From contig WBMZ01012046.1 of NCBI GenBank assembly GCA_013400975.1, forward strand, positions 49,303 through 113,302: DNA of 64,000 nucleotides, written 5' to 3'. The position numbers were made by a program, and so were the translations under genes. Under the pieces are notes generated by a model that worked only from the letters and a program-made list of their open reading frames with translations, had not been told where the DNA came from and searched no databases. The stretch is from Atrichornis clamosus. Its lineage: Eukaryota; Chordata; Aves; Passeriformes; Menuridae. Each line of letters opens with the position of its first letter. Position 1 is the stretch's first letter. Below, piece by piece: positions 37,435-48,272 of this stretch.

Positions 37435-37854
37435 AGCTAGGGGAGCACAGAACGCTAGTATACACAAGAAAATGCCAACCAGAATTACTGTGCAAATAAA
37501 ATAGCATTCTGCAATATGATTTTTTTTGTGATAGCTCAAAATAAGTCTCTTAAAAATCATACAAAGCAAAACTAAGCAAACCCATTTCTGTTTCTATTTT
37601 ACTTTTTTATTATTTAAAGCCAAGCTTTTCAGAAAATATGCTTTTTGTTAGAAATTCAAACCCATATAAAACTCCTGACAAATTTTAGTCACTATTTAAT
37701 ATGAAAATACCTGGTTCAAAACTGTTTTCTAGAGAAATCTGTGCTTATCACAGTGGACTGCAGTGTTGACTGAAATATGACTGTAAACACTGGAAGTGTT
37801 TGCAGTCACCATTGTTACAAGGGACATTGTTACATTGTTACATTGGGACAAGTA

Positions 37855-37922
37855 GACAATAGGAGTTGGAATAGATGACTTTTAAAGGTTTCTTCCAAAC
37901 CATGTTCTTCTATGATTCTGTG
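37855..37922 (+). repeat. CR1 LINE 3' terminus, sense
   Basis: About 68 bases of CR1 tail: GGAGTTGGAATAGATGACTT, AAGGTTTCTTCCAAACCATG and the terminal TTCTATGATTCTGTG octamer-type repeat. Only the extreme 3' end is present, the usual result of early termination of target-primed reverse transcription. Just to its left, ACATTGTTAC units repeat (about 37808-37845). Confidence 0.9.
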
Positions 37923-38070
37923 TCCCAAGAGAAGAAAACTCAGCTCAGCTGAGCTTGCTGAGGGCAGCCCCAGTGAGGGGATTTCATTGCTGGGACCTGT
38001 AAATCTGAAGGTGGACTGTTTGGTTTGCAGGCCAGGACATTGGTACAGCCCCATTGCACATGCCAACAGA

Positions 38071-38167
38071 CTAAAGTGTCTTAAGCGGCTTAAATAGCTT
38101 TAAGTAGCTTTGAAGACTTAGATACTTTAAGCTTATAAAGCAGTTTAAGCTGCTTAAACCACTCTAG
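38071..38167. repeat. 97-bp imperfect palindrome (hairpin-forming)
   Basis: The outer arms 38071-38094 and 38144-38167 pair at 20 of 24 positions, for example CTTAAGCGGCTTAAA against TTTAAGCTGCTTAA. Several mismatches would be G-T wobbles in RNA. The inner sequence (GCTTTAAGTAGCTTT against AAGCTTATAAAGC) extends the pairing with small bulges, leaving a loop near 38117. No flanking repeat or target-site duplication is evident. It could be a relic of a foldback element, a local inverted duplication or a small-RNA precursor. I cannot choose among these. Confidence 0.75.
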
Positions 38168-40034
38168 GACTTTAACAAGGGCCCCACGATGCTGCTCCTT
38201 GCTTGGCGAGTGAAACAAAGCTGGCTGCAGCTCCCTCACTGTCAGCTGGAAGCATGGAGCTACAGCGTTGCCACAGATCCAGCCAGGAATCTGCTGATAT
38301 TGACATATTTTGTCAATGATGTTGTATAAAATAATGCAATGTATACTTTCTCCCCTTGGTTAATTCATTGTTTCTTTTTTGTAGCTACCTCCTTCCCCCC
38401 CTGCACCTCTGTCGCAAATTTTCGCCCATTTAGCTCAGGCTCTTTCAGCATCTCTTTTCTGTCTAATTAAGTCTTTCTAAAAGAGATCAGTGGACTGCTC
38501 TTACTGCAGTGATACATTTTTATGAAGAAAACACTTCTAAATTCAGCCTATTCAATCCACAGAGCTGTGCTGGGGGTAATGTTCATTTGTATCACTATGG
38601 TTTTACCTAAATCTAGAACTTTTTTCTCAGAAGAAGGGCAGGAGTTGATAGAAGCATTGTGGAAAAACCCAACCGTGTAATCCTAGGAAGTACCAGTGGC
38701 AGTAAGTAGGTTATCAACTACAAAATCAGGTAACCAGATGGGATAGCATTATTCAGAAGACAGAATACAATGCACCGATTCTCTGTTGCATTTTCTGGCC
38801 TTTCGGAGGTTTCAGAAAGGATATAGGAGGAGGAAGTCTGGGGACAGCTGTCCAGAAAAATGGGTAAAGGTATCTTCCTACACTGATAATCTCTTAGGGC
38901 TGAAAGGACTTTGTTTTCAGTTTTAACTTCATCTGTCTGAATTTGGGGCTTGCTGCACAAACCACAAGTCGTTTTGTTCTTACCAAAGGATATAACACTC
39001 CCTCCCCCTTACATTCAAGATAGCAACTGAGTGTAGGTTTGGTTTAGTGACAATTTACTTTGACCTGCCATGTTAATAACTATGGCAGTGGTGATGATAT
39101 ACTGGAGCTGGATGTGATGTCCTTGCTGCTGAAGATCCACTCAGGCCTACATTATCTCATTTTTCTCGTGCTTGAATTTCCTTTCTAGTTCCTTTAGAAG
39201 AAACGTTCTTCTCTTCTCTTTCATATCCTTCACCCATTTCCTGGGGCCATATCCTAAATTCCCAGGTGTTCTCTCTCCACAGTCCTGAACTTAACTGGGC
39301 CCATATTTTTCACAGGCTTATGAAGTCCCATCACATGTGACTAGGTATATATCATACACTTCATTCACAATTTAGCTATGAAATGTTACTATAGAGTTTA
39401 TAATACTCAAACAACGTGTTTGAAAAACATGAGAGTGCAAGCAGGAAGAGGGATAATGGTCAGCCTTACTCATTGGTCTATTTTTTGCTGATTATCTCTG
39501 TTATACATTCCTAAATGTTGTTACATATCACCATAGTGTGTATTGAATGCACACCATGTCCAATGTGACATAGTTATACACTTAACACTTTCACTTAACA
39601 CTTTAATTGAGGCTGGATTTATACCAAGTATTATTCTTCCTCAGTCTCCTGGGGAAGTATATTTGTCTCAAACTTTTATTGAAGAAAATTATTTCTAGCA
39701 TGATGTATTTTTTTAAAATCATCCATGCATTTTAATGTTTTTCCATTTATCCAGTTATCAATAATTACTTCCTTCAAAATGTGTTCTAAACCCCTACATA
39801 TGATGTCAATAGGATCCACATCACCCTCCCCGTAGTCCCAGCTCCTTTTCAAGCTCCAGACAATTCTGTGGGAGAAAGGGCAGGTTGCCTGGACTACCTG
39901 TGGGCTTTGTGATCAGTGGGACAGTGTCAGCTGCTTGGTGTCCATATGGCTCTCAGGCTGGAGAAGGTGAGCTGCACCCACCATTCCTTCAGCTCCAACA
40001 GTAATATGAGTCTTGTTCTTGAGGAAGCTGCTCA
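38168..40034. other. Unique non-coding DNA
   Basis: No recognised element. A C-rich run is at 38395-38402, and short direct repeats of ACTTAACACTTT lie at 39579-39604. Confidence 0.5.
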
Positions 40035-40037
40035 TTT

Positions 40038-40090
40038 GCAACAATAATTAATGATGGGTATTAATGAGGTTAATTAAGGTTAATTATGAG
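40038..40090. promoter_or_regulatory. Cluster of homeodomain-type ATTA sites
   Basis: Within about 50 bases there are ATAATTAATGATG, TATTAATGAGG, GGTTAATTAAGG and GGTTAATTATGA. That is at least four ATTA/TAAT cores, several in the paired TAATTA form favoured by Antp-, LHX- and DLX-class homeodomains. The G-containing spacers show it is not a simple AT repeat. A regulatory role is inference from motif density only. Confidence 0.3.
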
Positions 40091-40676
40091 CATGGAAAAG
40101 TAATCTTCTTTAATTTTGAAAAGCTATATGTGGTCACCTATTCACATCTTACGCATTTTCTTTAAAATATTTTTTATTACATCTGAGAAAAAAAGTCTCA
40201 TTCATGTTGCCAGAGAGTTTGCATCATTTCACAATGTAAAGATTTTTTCTAATATTTGCAAACCAGAAAACAGAAATCCGGCATCAGGTCATGAGTACAG
40301 GCTGTAGTTTGACAGATATTTACGCTTATGCCAAAATTGCAATTGAAACTTGATTTCCTTTGGCTTCCAGGAAACTTCAGGGTATGCTAAAATTAACTCT
40401 GATGCTTTGAGGTGACAGCAGCACTGCATGTTTGCATGCCTTGATAAACAACTGCGCGGGCACCAAAAGTATTTTGTTGACTGTGTCGAGCCTGATGAGG
40501 TCACACATCTGTGCTGATCCACTCACCAGTGGAGAAAGAAATTTTCAGTGCTGGTGCTGGACTAACTCACCAAGTGCTGGCAGGCTGATGGGGTCATGTT
40601 GCTGGGCAGATCATCTGGTGTTGGTCAGTCACTGAGGGCTGCTCTCACAGTAAAAACATACAGGACAGCAGACTCA

Positions 40677-40695
40677 CCCTTCCTTCCTTCCTTCC
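40677..40695. repeat. (TTCC)n microsatellite
   Basis: Four to five TTCC units. No other significance seen. Confidence 0.9.
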
Positions 40696-42472
40696 CTAAA
40701 CTCAAGGCAACTGTCTCCTTGATGAGACTGGAGGATTACAGCTGACCTTGCTACAGGACAGCATGGGGCTTCATAAGCCAAATTGACACTTATGCTCATC
40801 CCTCCATTCAGCATTTTCTCCCCAACCTTGACATTCCCACCACTGTTGAATATATTTTTTGAACAATCTTGTTTAGCTGAAATAAACTGATAGCTATTTC
40901 AACTTCAAAAAATAACTTTTCTTTACACCTGTTCCTAGCTGGTTTTTCTTTTCTTTTTTTCCAGCTTTGGTGGCTAGCTTCTTTGGCTAATGGATGGTAC
41001 AGTGAATTGCCTGAATCTACTACCTGTCTGTGAATACCGTTTCCCTAGATTGCAACACCATCCCAATTCTCTGCTCTGCTGGAAGTCATCCAAGAAGGTG
41101 GGTAGAATTTAAGATTTTAGGAAGAAAGCCAGAGTTTGCACTCTACCAATATTCATTTCATGCATTCTCTCCTGCATTCTTGATTCAGTAATTGGGCTGT
41201 GCTTCCATCTCCACCCACATCCTGCCTTGACACATATCTGTGTGCAGATGACAGGGGCAGTGACAGGTGAGCCAGCCAGCTTGCAGGCTGAGTCACCCCA
41301 GGAAGGCAGACCGTCATCTGGCAATTAGGATGGAGAAGAAGGAAATCTGCCAACAACACAGGTGATCTGAGCAATGCATTGCACCCCACATGCCAAAATG
41401 GATATTGCACAATGCTGGCTATGACAGAGAAATGTGGAGAAGAACACAAGAATATAATTCCCAAAAGGCCTTCATAGTCAGAATTAACTAACACCAAAAC
41501 TCAGCCTATTTCTTTTCATGGACCACTTTAATACCAAAGATGAATATAACAATCAAGAAATGGATAGAGCAGTGGTGTAGTATAATCCTCTCAGCATTTT
41601 TAGTCACTTTTATATAGGTGTCTTTTCCTCTGCATGGTCACTTTTATATGGGTGTCTTTGCATGGAGGCTCAAGACCAGGATCACAAATATAATTTATGA
41701 GTATGGAACAATTATGCTATTTGTTGTATTGTACACAAAATAAACGGCTGTGAGTAATGTGCTATTAGCCTAAGCACTAATGCCTTCACTGCCTCTGATG
41801 CAGGTAACCACTAGATTTCTGCTGGTCAGGTAGATGGTAATCACATGGGGAAGTGCCAGACTCCATTGCTTCTTGCAATAGGATGATCCTAAGTTTTACC
41901 GAGTTGCTATCTTCTATTTTGACTTCTTTTTTCCCTCAGAATTTCAGCATTTTTTCAGTTGTTAATTTTCCCATCGGTCCTCAAGAGACTGCTGCCAACT
42001 CAACAATTTCACTTCTGTTCTTGTATCAGCTTTTTAAAAATATGTCTTGCTTGGCTTAAGTGTTTGTACTGTCGCTTACAGGTTAGCAACCTTTTTTTAG
42101 TAAAGCAGAGTTGGGGTCACACGGCCTACCTAGGCCTTGCGTTAAAATAGCAAGGCTGTGAAAGATGTACCAATACGGTGGGAGACAGACTGATCTGTAC
42201 TTGTTGTTTGATGTATTTTTAAGCACCTTGCTGGCTTAAACATGTGGGTCTTGCTAGATGGCAAAAAGACTCAGAAATAGGTACTGACAAGAAGACCACA
42301 CAGGGTTAGATGTGGTATCAGTGGTGGTCTTTAGAATGCCAAGCAGAAAAGTCTGGGAAGGATGGACTTCAAAGGCAAAATTACTTAGAAATCAGTGATA
42401 CGAAGCTGGAAAAAAACCCAGTGCTGCATGCTATTCTGACTTTGAGCATGCTCAGATTTATAAGAATTAAAA
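40696..42472. other. Unique non-coding DNA
   Basis: No recognised gene. The small tandem duplication near 41.6 kb is listed separately. Frames of 60-114 residues on both strands lack recognisable domains. Confidence 0.5.
41603..41665. repeat. Tandem duplication, about 30-bp unit
   Basis: Two units begin GTCACTTTTATAT and share GGTGTCTTT and GCATGG. The first carries a short CCTCT insertion. Recent local duplication. Confidence 0.85.
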
Positions 42473-42674
42473 AAAAATCACTGTGAGGGTAATTAATCAT
42501 TGGCACAGGTTGCTCAGAGAGGTTTGGCGCTCTCCATCCTTGGAGGTTTTCCAGACATGGATAAAACCCAGAGCAGCCTGGTCTGAGCTAAGCTTTGACC
42601 CTGCAAGGAGAGAGATGAACCTACTAGGGATCTCCTGAGTCCCCTTCTAGCTTGGATCACTTGGTGATTCTGAG
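42473..42674 (+). repeat. CR1 LINE 3' fragment, sense
   Basis: CR1 tail pattern in order: CACTGTGAGGGTAA, CATTGGCACAGGTTGCTCAG, CTCCATCCTTGGAGGTTTTC, GAGCAGCCTGGTCTGAGC, then ACTAGGGATCTCCTGAGTCC and a terminal TGGTGATTCTGAG. Many substitutions relative to the family suggest an older copy. Confidence 0.9.
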
Positions 42675-45182
42675 AGTTATTAAGTTATTTTTGTAGCCAA
42701 GGGTAGGTGAGGTGGAGAAATAGTGTTACGGAGGGAAAATGCTCAGTGTGACTTTTCCTAGTATGCTGAGTCTCTGTGAAACTTGGTTGCTGCCATCTGT
42801 GTCAGGTGATCCCGTCTCTGTCCAGCTCCTGTCCTGGTGTTCCTAGTCTCCCTCCTGGGCTAGCACTAGCCCTTGTCCAACATCTCTGTGAGCTGTTTCA
42901 GCTCACCAAACTAGAGAAGATGATTTTTTTTAAACTGGTCGGCTTTCTGCTGATTTAGTTAGCTGAACTACTTCCCTAAGAGACAGATGAGCACCACAGC
43001 ATGAAGAGGAGGTGGGAACGTGTGGTTAACGTTGGAAGGAGTTAAGGATGGGCAGGGCCTTCTCAGTGGGAGTGAGACATTACATTTGCCTTGCTGCTTC
43101 ATGAAAACAATGTGATGTATCCGTAGCACCTTTAATATGGGCAGAACAACAAATTGTGTAAGACCAAGAAGGATGCATCATAAACAAAATAAAAACTCAG
43201 AAATAAAAATTCTGTAAAGTTAAGACCAATGAAAAGCATGGAATTACAGAGAGGAACATGAGATTAAACAAATCAGTGACAAATAGTATCCAAGGAAAGA
43301 TGAACAGAGATGTATCAAATACCTAACACTTGAAATTAAAACTCCTGTCATGGTAGAAAACCACAGATCTTGTTTACCAAGTTACAAAAATCCTGTGTGG
43401 GTAGTTTAAACAGGAAATGGGCTGATCAAAAGCAAAGATAGGGAAATATGTACAACAGAGATAATATGGATAAGCAAAGCATTTTAAAGAAGTCAGCAGC
43501 AAAAAGTTAGTCCTATTTTGACCTGAGATTCTGTAACACAAGACGATGTGACTTTAAAAAGAAGTTGCCAGTGGTGGAGTGGTGATATCAGAAAAGCAAG
43601 TTGTAGTCCAGCAGGTAGCAGTAACAACACAAAGAAAGACATTTTGGTTGTAGTACAAATGCTAAGAGACCATGATGTCACTGCAGAAGTTTAAAAAGCT
43701 GTTGAAAAAGACCTGGGAAAAATCCCCAAATTTTGATTTGGGGAAATATGGAGTTGTTAAAATATTAAAATGTGAGACTGGGAAAGTGCATCTCTGCCCT
43801 ATGCTATAAGGGAGGCCATTTGCAGTGGAATACTGTGCAGGATGACACACAACTGGGGCAGAGCAGCCTCTGGACTCAGGCCCAGAAAACCAGATATGCT
43901 TACAAGAGCATCCTAAAAGAACACATGGAATGACATGCTTTGCTCATCACCAGTTTCATTGATTATTTTTTAAGGTTGCTTGACATCAGCCTCAGGAATG
44001 TGTTAAGGAACTTCAGCACGCAGCTCTTACTCCATCACCACGGCCTTGCAGAGAGGAGTGGGTGACTGCATCTGGGAGTCCACCTAAGGAAGAGACTGGT
44101 TCAGTTTGAACACTGGTGTGAAACAAGGTTACACTTGCTTTCTGGGGTTGTTTAGCATTATCATACATAGCTACTGTGTAGGCAGCACAAGCAGCACCAT
44201 TCCGTGGGGTGGGTTGCACGTATCTTGGAAGTGTAAATCATGCTAGTAGCACTGTGTTCCTGAGCCACAGACCTGAAAAAGCCTGTGAAGATACATAACC
44301 TAGCAAAAAAAGTAAGCCAAATGGGATTTAAAATCAGTTATCAAAGTAAACATCCCTGGAAGCTTAATACCAAGCATGAAAGTCATGTCAGAAAACATAA
44401 ATTCTGGTAAAGTAGAGCAGCTTGCCAGTCCTGTCCATATCCCACTTCTGAGTAATTAGGAAGGAACTGACAGCAAAGACAGGCGAGTCTTCCACCACTC
44501 ATTTCAGCATATGGAAATTCAAGATATTCAGTTCCAGAATGAACACAAGATTTTTTAGTATTGTTATTTACATGTAATTACAATTGCAAGAAAACAAAAT
44601 GCCTTGAAAAAAAAAAAGTGCCCACAAAAAAGTCTGCATGTTGGTCTCTGCCTCAGCATAGAGTTGAACAGCCCACCACTTCTCCTTCCACCACAGTCAG
44701 CAGTGAGCACGGGATGGAACTGTGCATTCTCTGAATGGCAGCCCCAAGAATTTCCCCCGAGATGATCCAGTGGAGACCAGTATATGTGAAGAAGGGAATA
44801 TTTATTAGAGATCTTAAGAATCACCTGATGGGAATGATGGTGATCAATCCCAGCCGTGTGTGTGCTAGAAACAAGAAGGAATGACAGCACCTTCCACAGC
44901 AAGAATGACATAAGGGCTGCTAAGAGGATGCAATATATTCTCCATAATTGCTTTGCTTCCTGTGTGAAGCAGAACTTGCATTAGTGAGCTTATTTTATTA
45001 GCTGCCATTGGACGTAGTAGTTGTGACCCTTGCTGAAGAGGAGGAAAATAGTGCTCTTGCTCCAGAAATGCAAAGAGTAGCAGAAATCCAGGCTCAAGCA
45101 CTGTACCAAAAGCTTCAAGGAGCCAGGGAGCTGTTGCCAAGGCACTGCTGTGTAATTGCTGCAGTCATGGTGGTCTGGGTAA
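42675..45182. other. Unique non-coding DNA
   Basis: No recognised element. An A-run interrupts at 44605-44617. Frames at 44564-44911 and 44865-45140 (minus) carry no known domain. Confidence 0.5.
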
Positions 45183-45848
45183 TGCCGTTTTGGCCCCTAA
45201 AAAATCAAGGGCCAGACAAGGTTAGGTGATAAAATACGGTTACCAATTTAATGAAGGTCCTTCATGGTGCACCCCATGCTGAAAATGCCTGCCAAAGATG
45301 CTCACGTGACATAGAACAAGTACAGTTTTACAAGTTCAACAAATTAGCATAACTAACAAGAATCTTCAATTAGGAACACAGATGATGAAGTACTTGACAT
45401 GAGCTGCCCATCAGGGACACAGGTGATGAAGTAATTCTGCCTTGTCTCTACCCTCTCCGAAGCCCCCCTTCCTTGGTAGGTTGTTATGAGAAAAATGTCC
45501 CTGTTTGCCAGTTGTTATTAGAAGATGTCTCTTGAAGGTACTTGCTGTTTATGGGAAGACATATCAGGAGGGTGTCAGTTGTGTCTCTCTTCACCGGTTT
45601 TTATGTGAAATGTCTCTGGAAGACACCTGTGGTTCAGGAGAGAATATATTGGGATGATGTCTGGTCCTTGATACCCAAAAGAAACTTAGACCAGGCTTGG
45701 CCCTCAGGAATTTGTTTACCTAATAGGAAAAGTACTGAGGCCCTGAAGTTACAAAACTATAGATATATAGTAACAGTCTATAGAGCTACGAGTATACGAA
45801 AAAAAAAATATATATATATATATATATAAAAGCAAAATCATTTCGGCA
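45183..45848 (-). mobile_element. ERV-like solo LTR, copy 1 of a pair
   Basis: Homologous along its length to 60712-61267; similarity stops sharply at both ends of both copies, which defines the element. Termini are TGCCG...CGGCA. Minus orientation: ATTAAA on minus lies at 45247-45252, about 65 bases from the 3' end. The TATA region aligned with copy 2 (about 45323-45334) is decayed here. Imperfect tandem repeats at about 45481-45665 occupy the U3. This copy also has an internal 41-bp duplication (45372-45441, AGGAACACAGATGATGAAGT against AGGGACACAGGTGATGAAGT) absent from copy 2. No target-site duplication seen. Family not identified. Confidence 0.75.
45806..45830. repeat. (TA)n tract inside LTR copy 1
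   Basis: An A-run followed by about ten TA units, at the same place relative to the LTR end as the (TA)n tract in copy 2. It was therefore probably part of the ancestral element. Confidence 0.9.
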
Positions 45849-46683
45849 TCATGGGGAGAAAGTTGATGCCAAGAAGAGTTGGCAGGTGTGGGACTCTCAG
45901 GTAGTCATGCCACAGTGGAAAATACATGATCCCCTGATTAAAGGGTCTTTGCCTTTCATGTATCTTCAAAGGTATATGGAGTCTACTGCTGTCATTAGCA
46001 ATGATGATTTATTTTCATTACCTAGACTGACTGAGAGATCTTTAATCAAACTGTGTTGTATTAGAGACAGTTCTGCTGTTTAACCATAAATATTTGGGTG
46101 TGCAATCTGGTGTTGATCTGTTATTAATATCTATAAAATAAGTAGTCCTTTTTTATTTGCATCATCTACCAAGTTGTTTCAGCTTCATCTTACTAAGTTT
46201 GAGCTTAGATCTGAGTGTACTTTTTGAGTTCATTCCTTGTTGACATAAGGGGGCACACAGACTCCTGTTATATTGTATACATCCAGGATATATTGTTTCT
46301 GCTACAATTTCCAGTTATTTTCTTAGCCAAGTTTTAACACAAGAGGACTAAATCTATGCTCCTTTAAAAAAGTAAATCTCTCCAGTCTGTTCTCAGCTTT
46401 CTTCTACATTTCTCATAATATCAAGCCCACACATAGCCCAGATTCCTCAATGGTAGCTGGTGAAATTTTTCCACCTTCTTGTGCTATATATATTCCTATG
46501 TCTTGAGGAGCAGCCTGTGTCTGTGTTTTCAGTACAGGCTGCTGTTATTTTAGATACCTGCCCCCATACAGGAGCATCAGTGTTTCTTACATGTCTTCAT
46601 AATGAGAACTTTTTCATTATTTTCACAGAGGTTTAACCTCATTTCCAAAATGAGGTTGTTCTTGTTCTCCAAGTTAAATAACT
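45849..46683. other. Unique non-coding spacer
   Basis: AT-rich. No recognised element between the LTR and the next microsatellite. Confidence 0.5.
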
Positions 46684-46752
46684 AAATATATATATAAATA
46701 CACATACACACATACACACACACACACACATATATATATGTATATATGTATA
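46684..46752. repeat. Compound (TA)n(CA)n(TA)n microsatellite
   Basis: TA units, then about 14 CA-type units with ACAT interruptions, then TATG/TA units. The minus frame across it (VCVCMCVCV) is spurious. Confidence 0.95.
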
Positions 46753-47231
46753 AAGTTGGGAGTGTGTCCACAAGACCCACATGTATTTACATGTATATAG
46801 CAGTTCAAGTAAAGAGCCTTGTTCAGCAGGGGCACTTAAATGCGTGTCTTCTTTTAAAGCACCTACTGAAGATGAGTTTTGTGTGTGTTTACACACTTTT
46901 TTGAATAGGGGTGCATCTAAAAACAGGCTTATTTTCTGGAATCAAAAACTTGACTGAAATATCACTGCCTGGAGCACTTGCTGCTTGCAAGGCTGACAGC
47001 AGCAAGGGGATAGGAACCATAGGTCACACTTGCCTCACCAGAAATATAAGGACACACTGTGTGAAATCATGCAATATGTTTTTCCTCAGGTGGGATCATG
47101 TGTTAAGTGTCCTGCCTTTATGCAGTGGAAACATCAAGATGAAGGTCATGGGTCCCAGAACACAGCTGTGATGAAGCAAATCTACATTGTGACATTCAAT
47201 TTTGTTACATAATTAGAGCATTCAATTATAG

Positions 47232-47365
47232 ACTGGAAGACGTACTTAGACCCTATTAGAATATTCTCTGATGTAAATGAGGTTGGGTTAATTCCCTAAC
47301 AGGCCAGGCAGTGACAAGAAGTGGAGATAAGCTCCCAGCACTAACTGGGGACAAAATTAAGCAAG
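47232..47365 (+). repeat. Diverged repeat pair, copy A (GATA core)
   Basis: Aligns over about 134 bases with 48137-48272. Shared blocks are ACTGGAAGA, ATTAG-ATATTCTCTG, TAAATG-G-TTGGG-TAATT, GGAGATAAGCTCC and AAATTAA. AGATAAG, the GATA-factor consensus, is at 47325-47331. Similarity does not extend to either side. Not recognised as a known avian repeat family. The pair may be two insertions of one old element or a local duplication. An AATAAA-containing segment follows at about 47500. Confidence 0.65.
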
Positions 47366-48136
47366 TGGCACGCTTGACTGCCCTGCCCTGCCTCGCCTCC
47401 TCCCATGCCCTGGTCCTCCGGCCATAACAGCCAGCTGCACACTGAGAGCCCTCAACACAGAACCACTGGGCAATGTCCACCTTTTGTTGTAATCTGCTAA
47501 TAAATGATTTCTCTTTTGGATTCCAGCTGCAGCTCTGCCTTGTACAGGCTATCAGTTGGGTGGAGCACTACAAGCACTATGAACAGCTAAGACTCTTCAA
47601 GAATTTCAGTAGTTTTCTTGGATTAATATTGGATTAATTTCATGTCTGAAAACAATAACGTTTGATAGGAGACCTTGTCTCTCTAGGCTGATCTGGCAGC
47701 TTCAGCCATAGCTTACATAAGCTGGAACATTAAGGCTTGTTTCAAAGAGAGAGGGAATGTGAGCCAAGATTCAAATATGGGCCCCTATTTTCCTTTGAAA
47801 AATATGATTAGCTTTCCATTTTCCTCTTAGGCAGCAATAAACTACTCCTCTGAGTGAGCAAAGGGTCCTTTATATTTTGGAGATATTTGAGGAAATTACC
47901 ATGGCATTATTGTTCCACAAGTCACTTCCAAAATATTCTAGATATCACACAGAGATGGAAAGAGTCTGTGACCAGAGTGCACAGCCTAGAAACAACTGAG
48001 ATTAAATGCAAGGGCAGCAGGCACAATGTCCAAAACAGATAAATCAGGGTGACTGCATAGTTGCATTCTTGTTTTTCCACTGTACTAACAGAGAGCACAA
48101 AATAAGCCTGTGTAGCAAAGACATGAAAAAACACAC

Positions 48137-48272
48137 ACTGGAAGAAATATTTATGTTGTATTAGCATATTCTCTGCTCTAAATGGGTTTGGGCTAATTAC
48201 TTATCAGACCAGAATGGGATTAGCAGGGGAGATAAGCTCCTAATATCACATTAGGAAAAATTAATTAAGCAG
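48137..48272 (+). repeat. Diverged repeat pair, copy B (GATA core)
   Basis: Second member of the pair, about 0.9 kb from copy A in the same orientation. It keeps the 13-base block GGAGATAAGCTCC (AGATAAG at 48230-48236) and has an additional inverted GATA site, CTTATCA, at 48200-48206. The rest is clearly diverged, so the conserved core stands out. Selection is possible, but chance cannot be excluded with two copies. Confidence 0.65.

Noticed and set aside
46684..46752. Repeated units that might suggest a CRISPR-like array (also at 0.63, 37.4, 54.1 and 61.2 kb)
   Set aside because: They are dinucleotide or tetranucleotide microsatellites without unique spacers, in a vertebrate genome.
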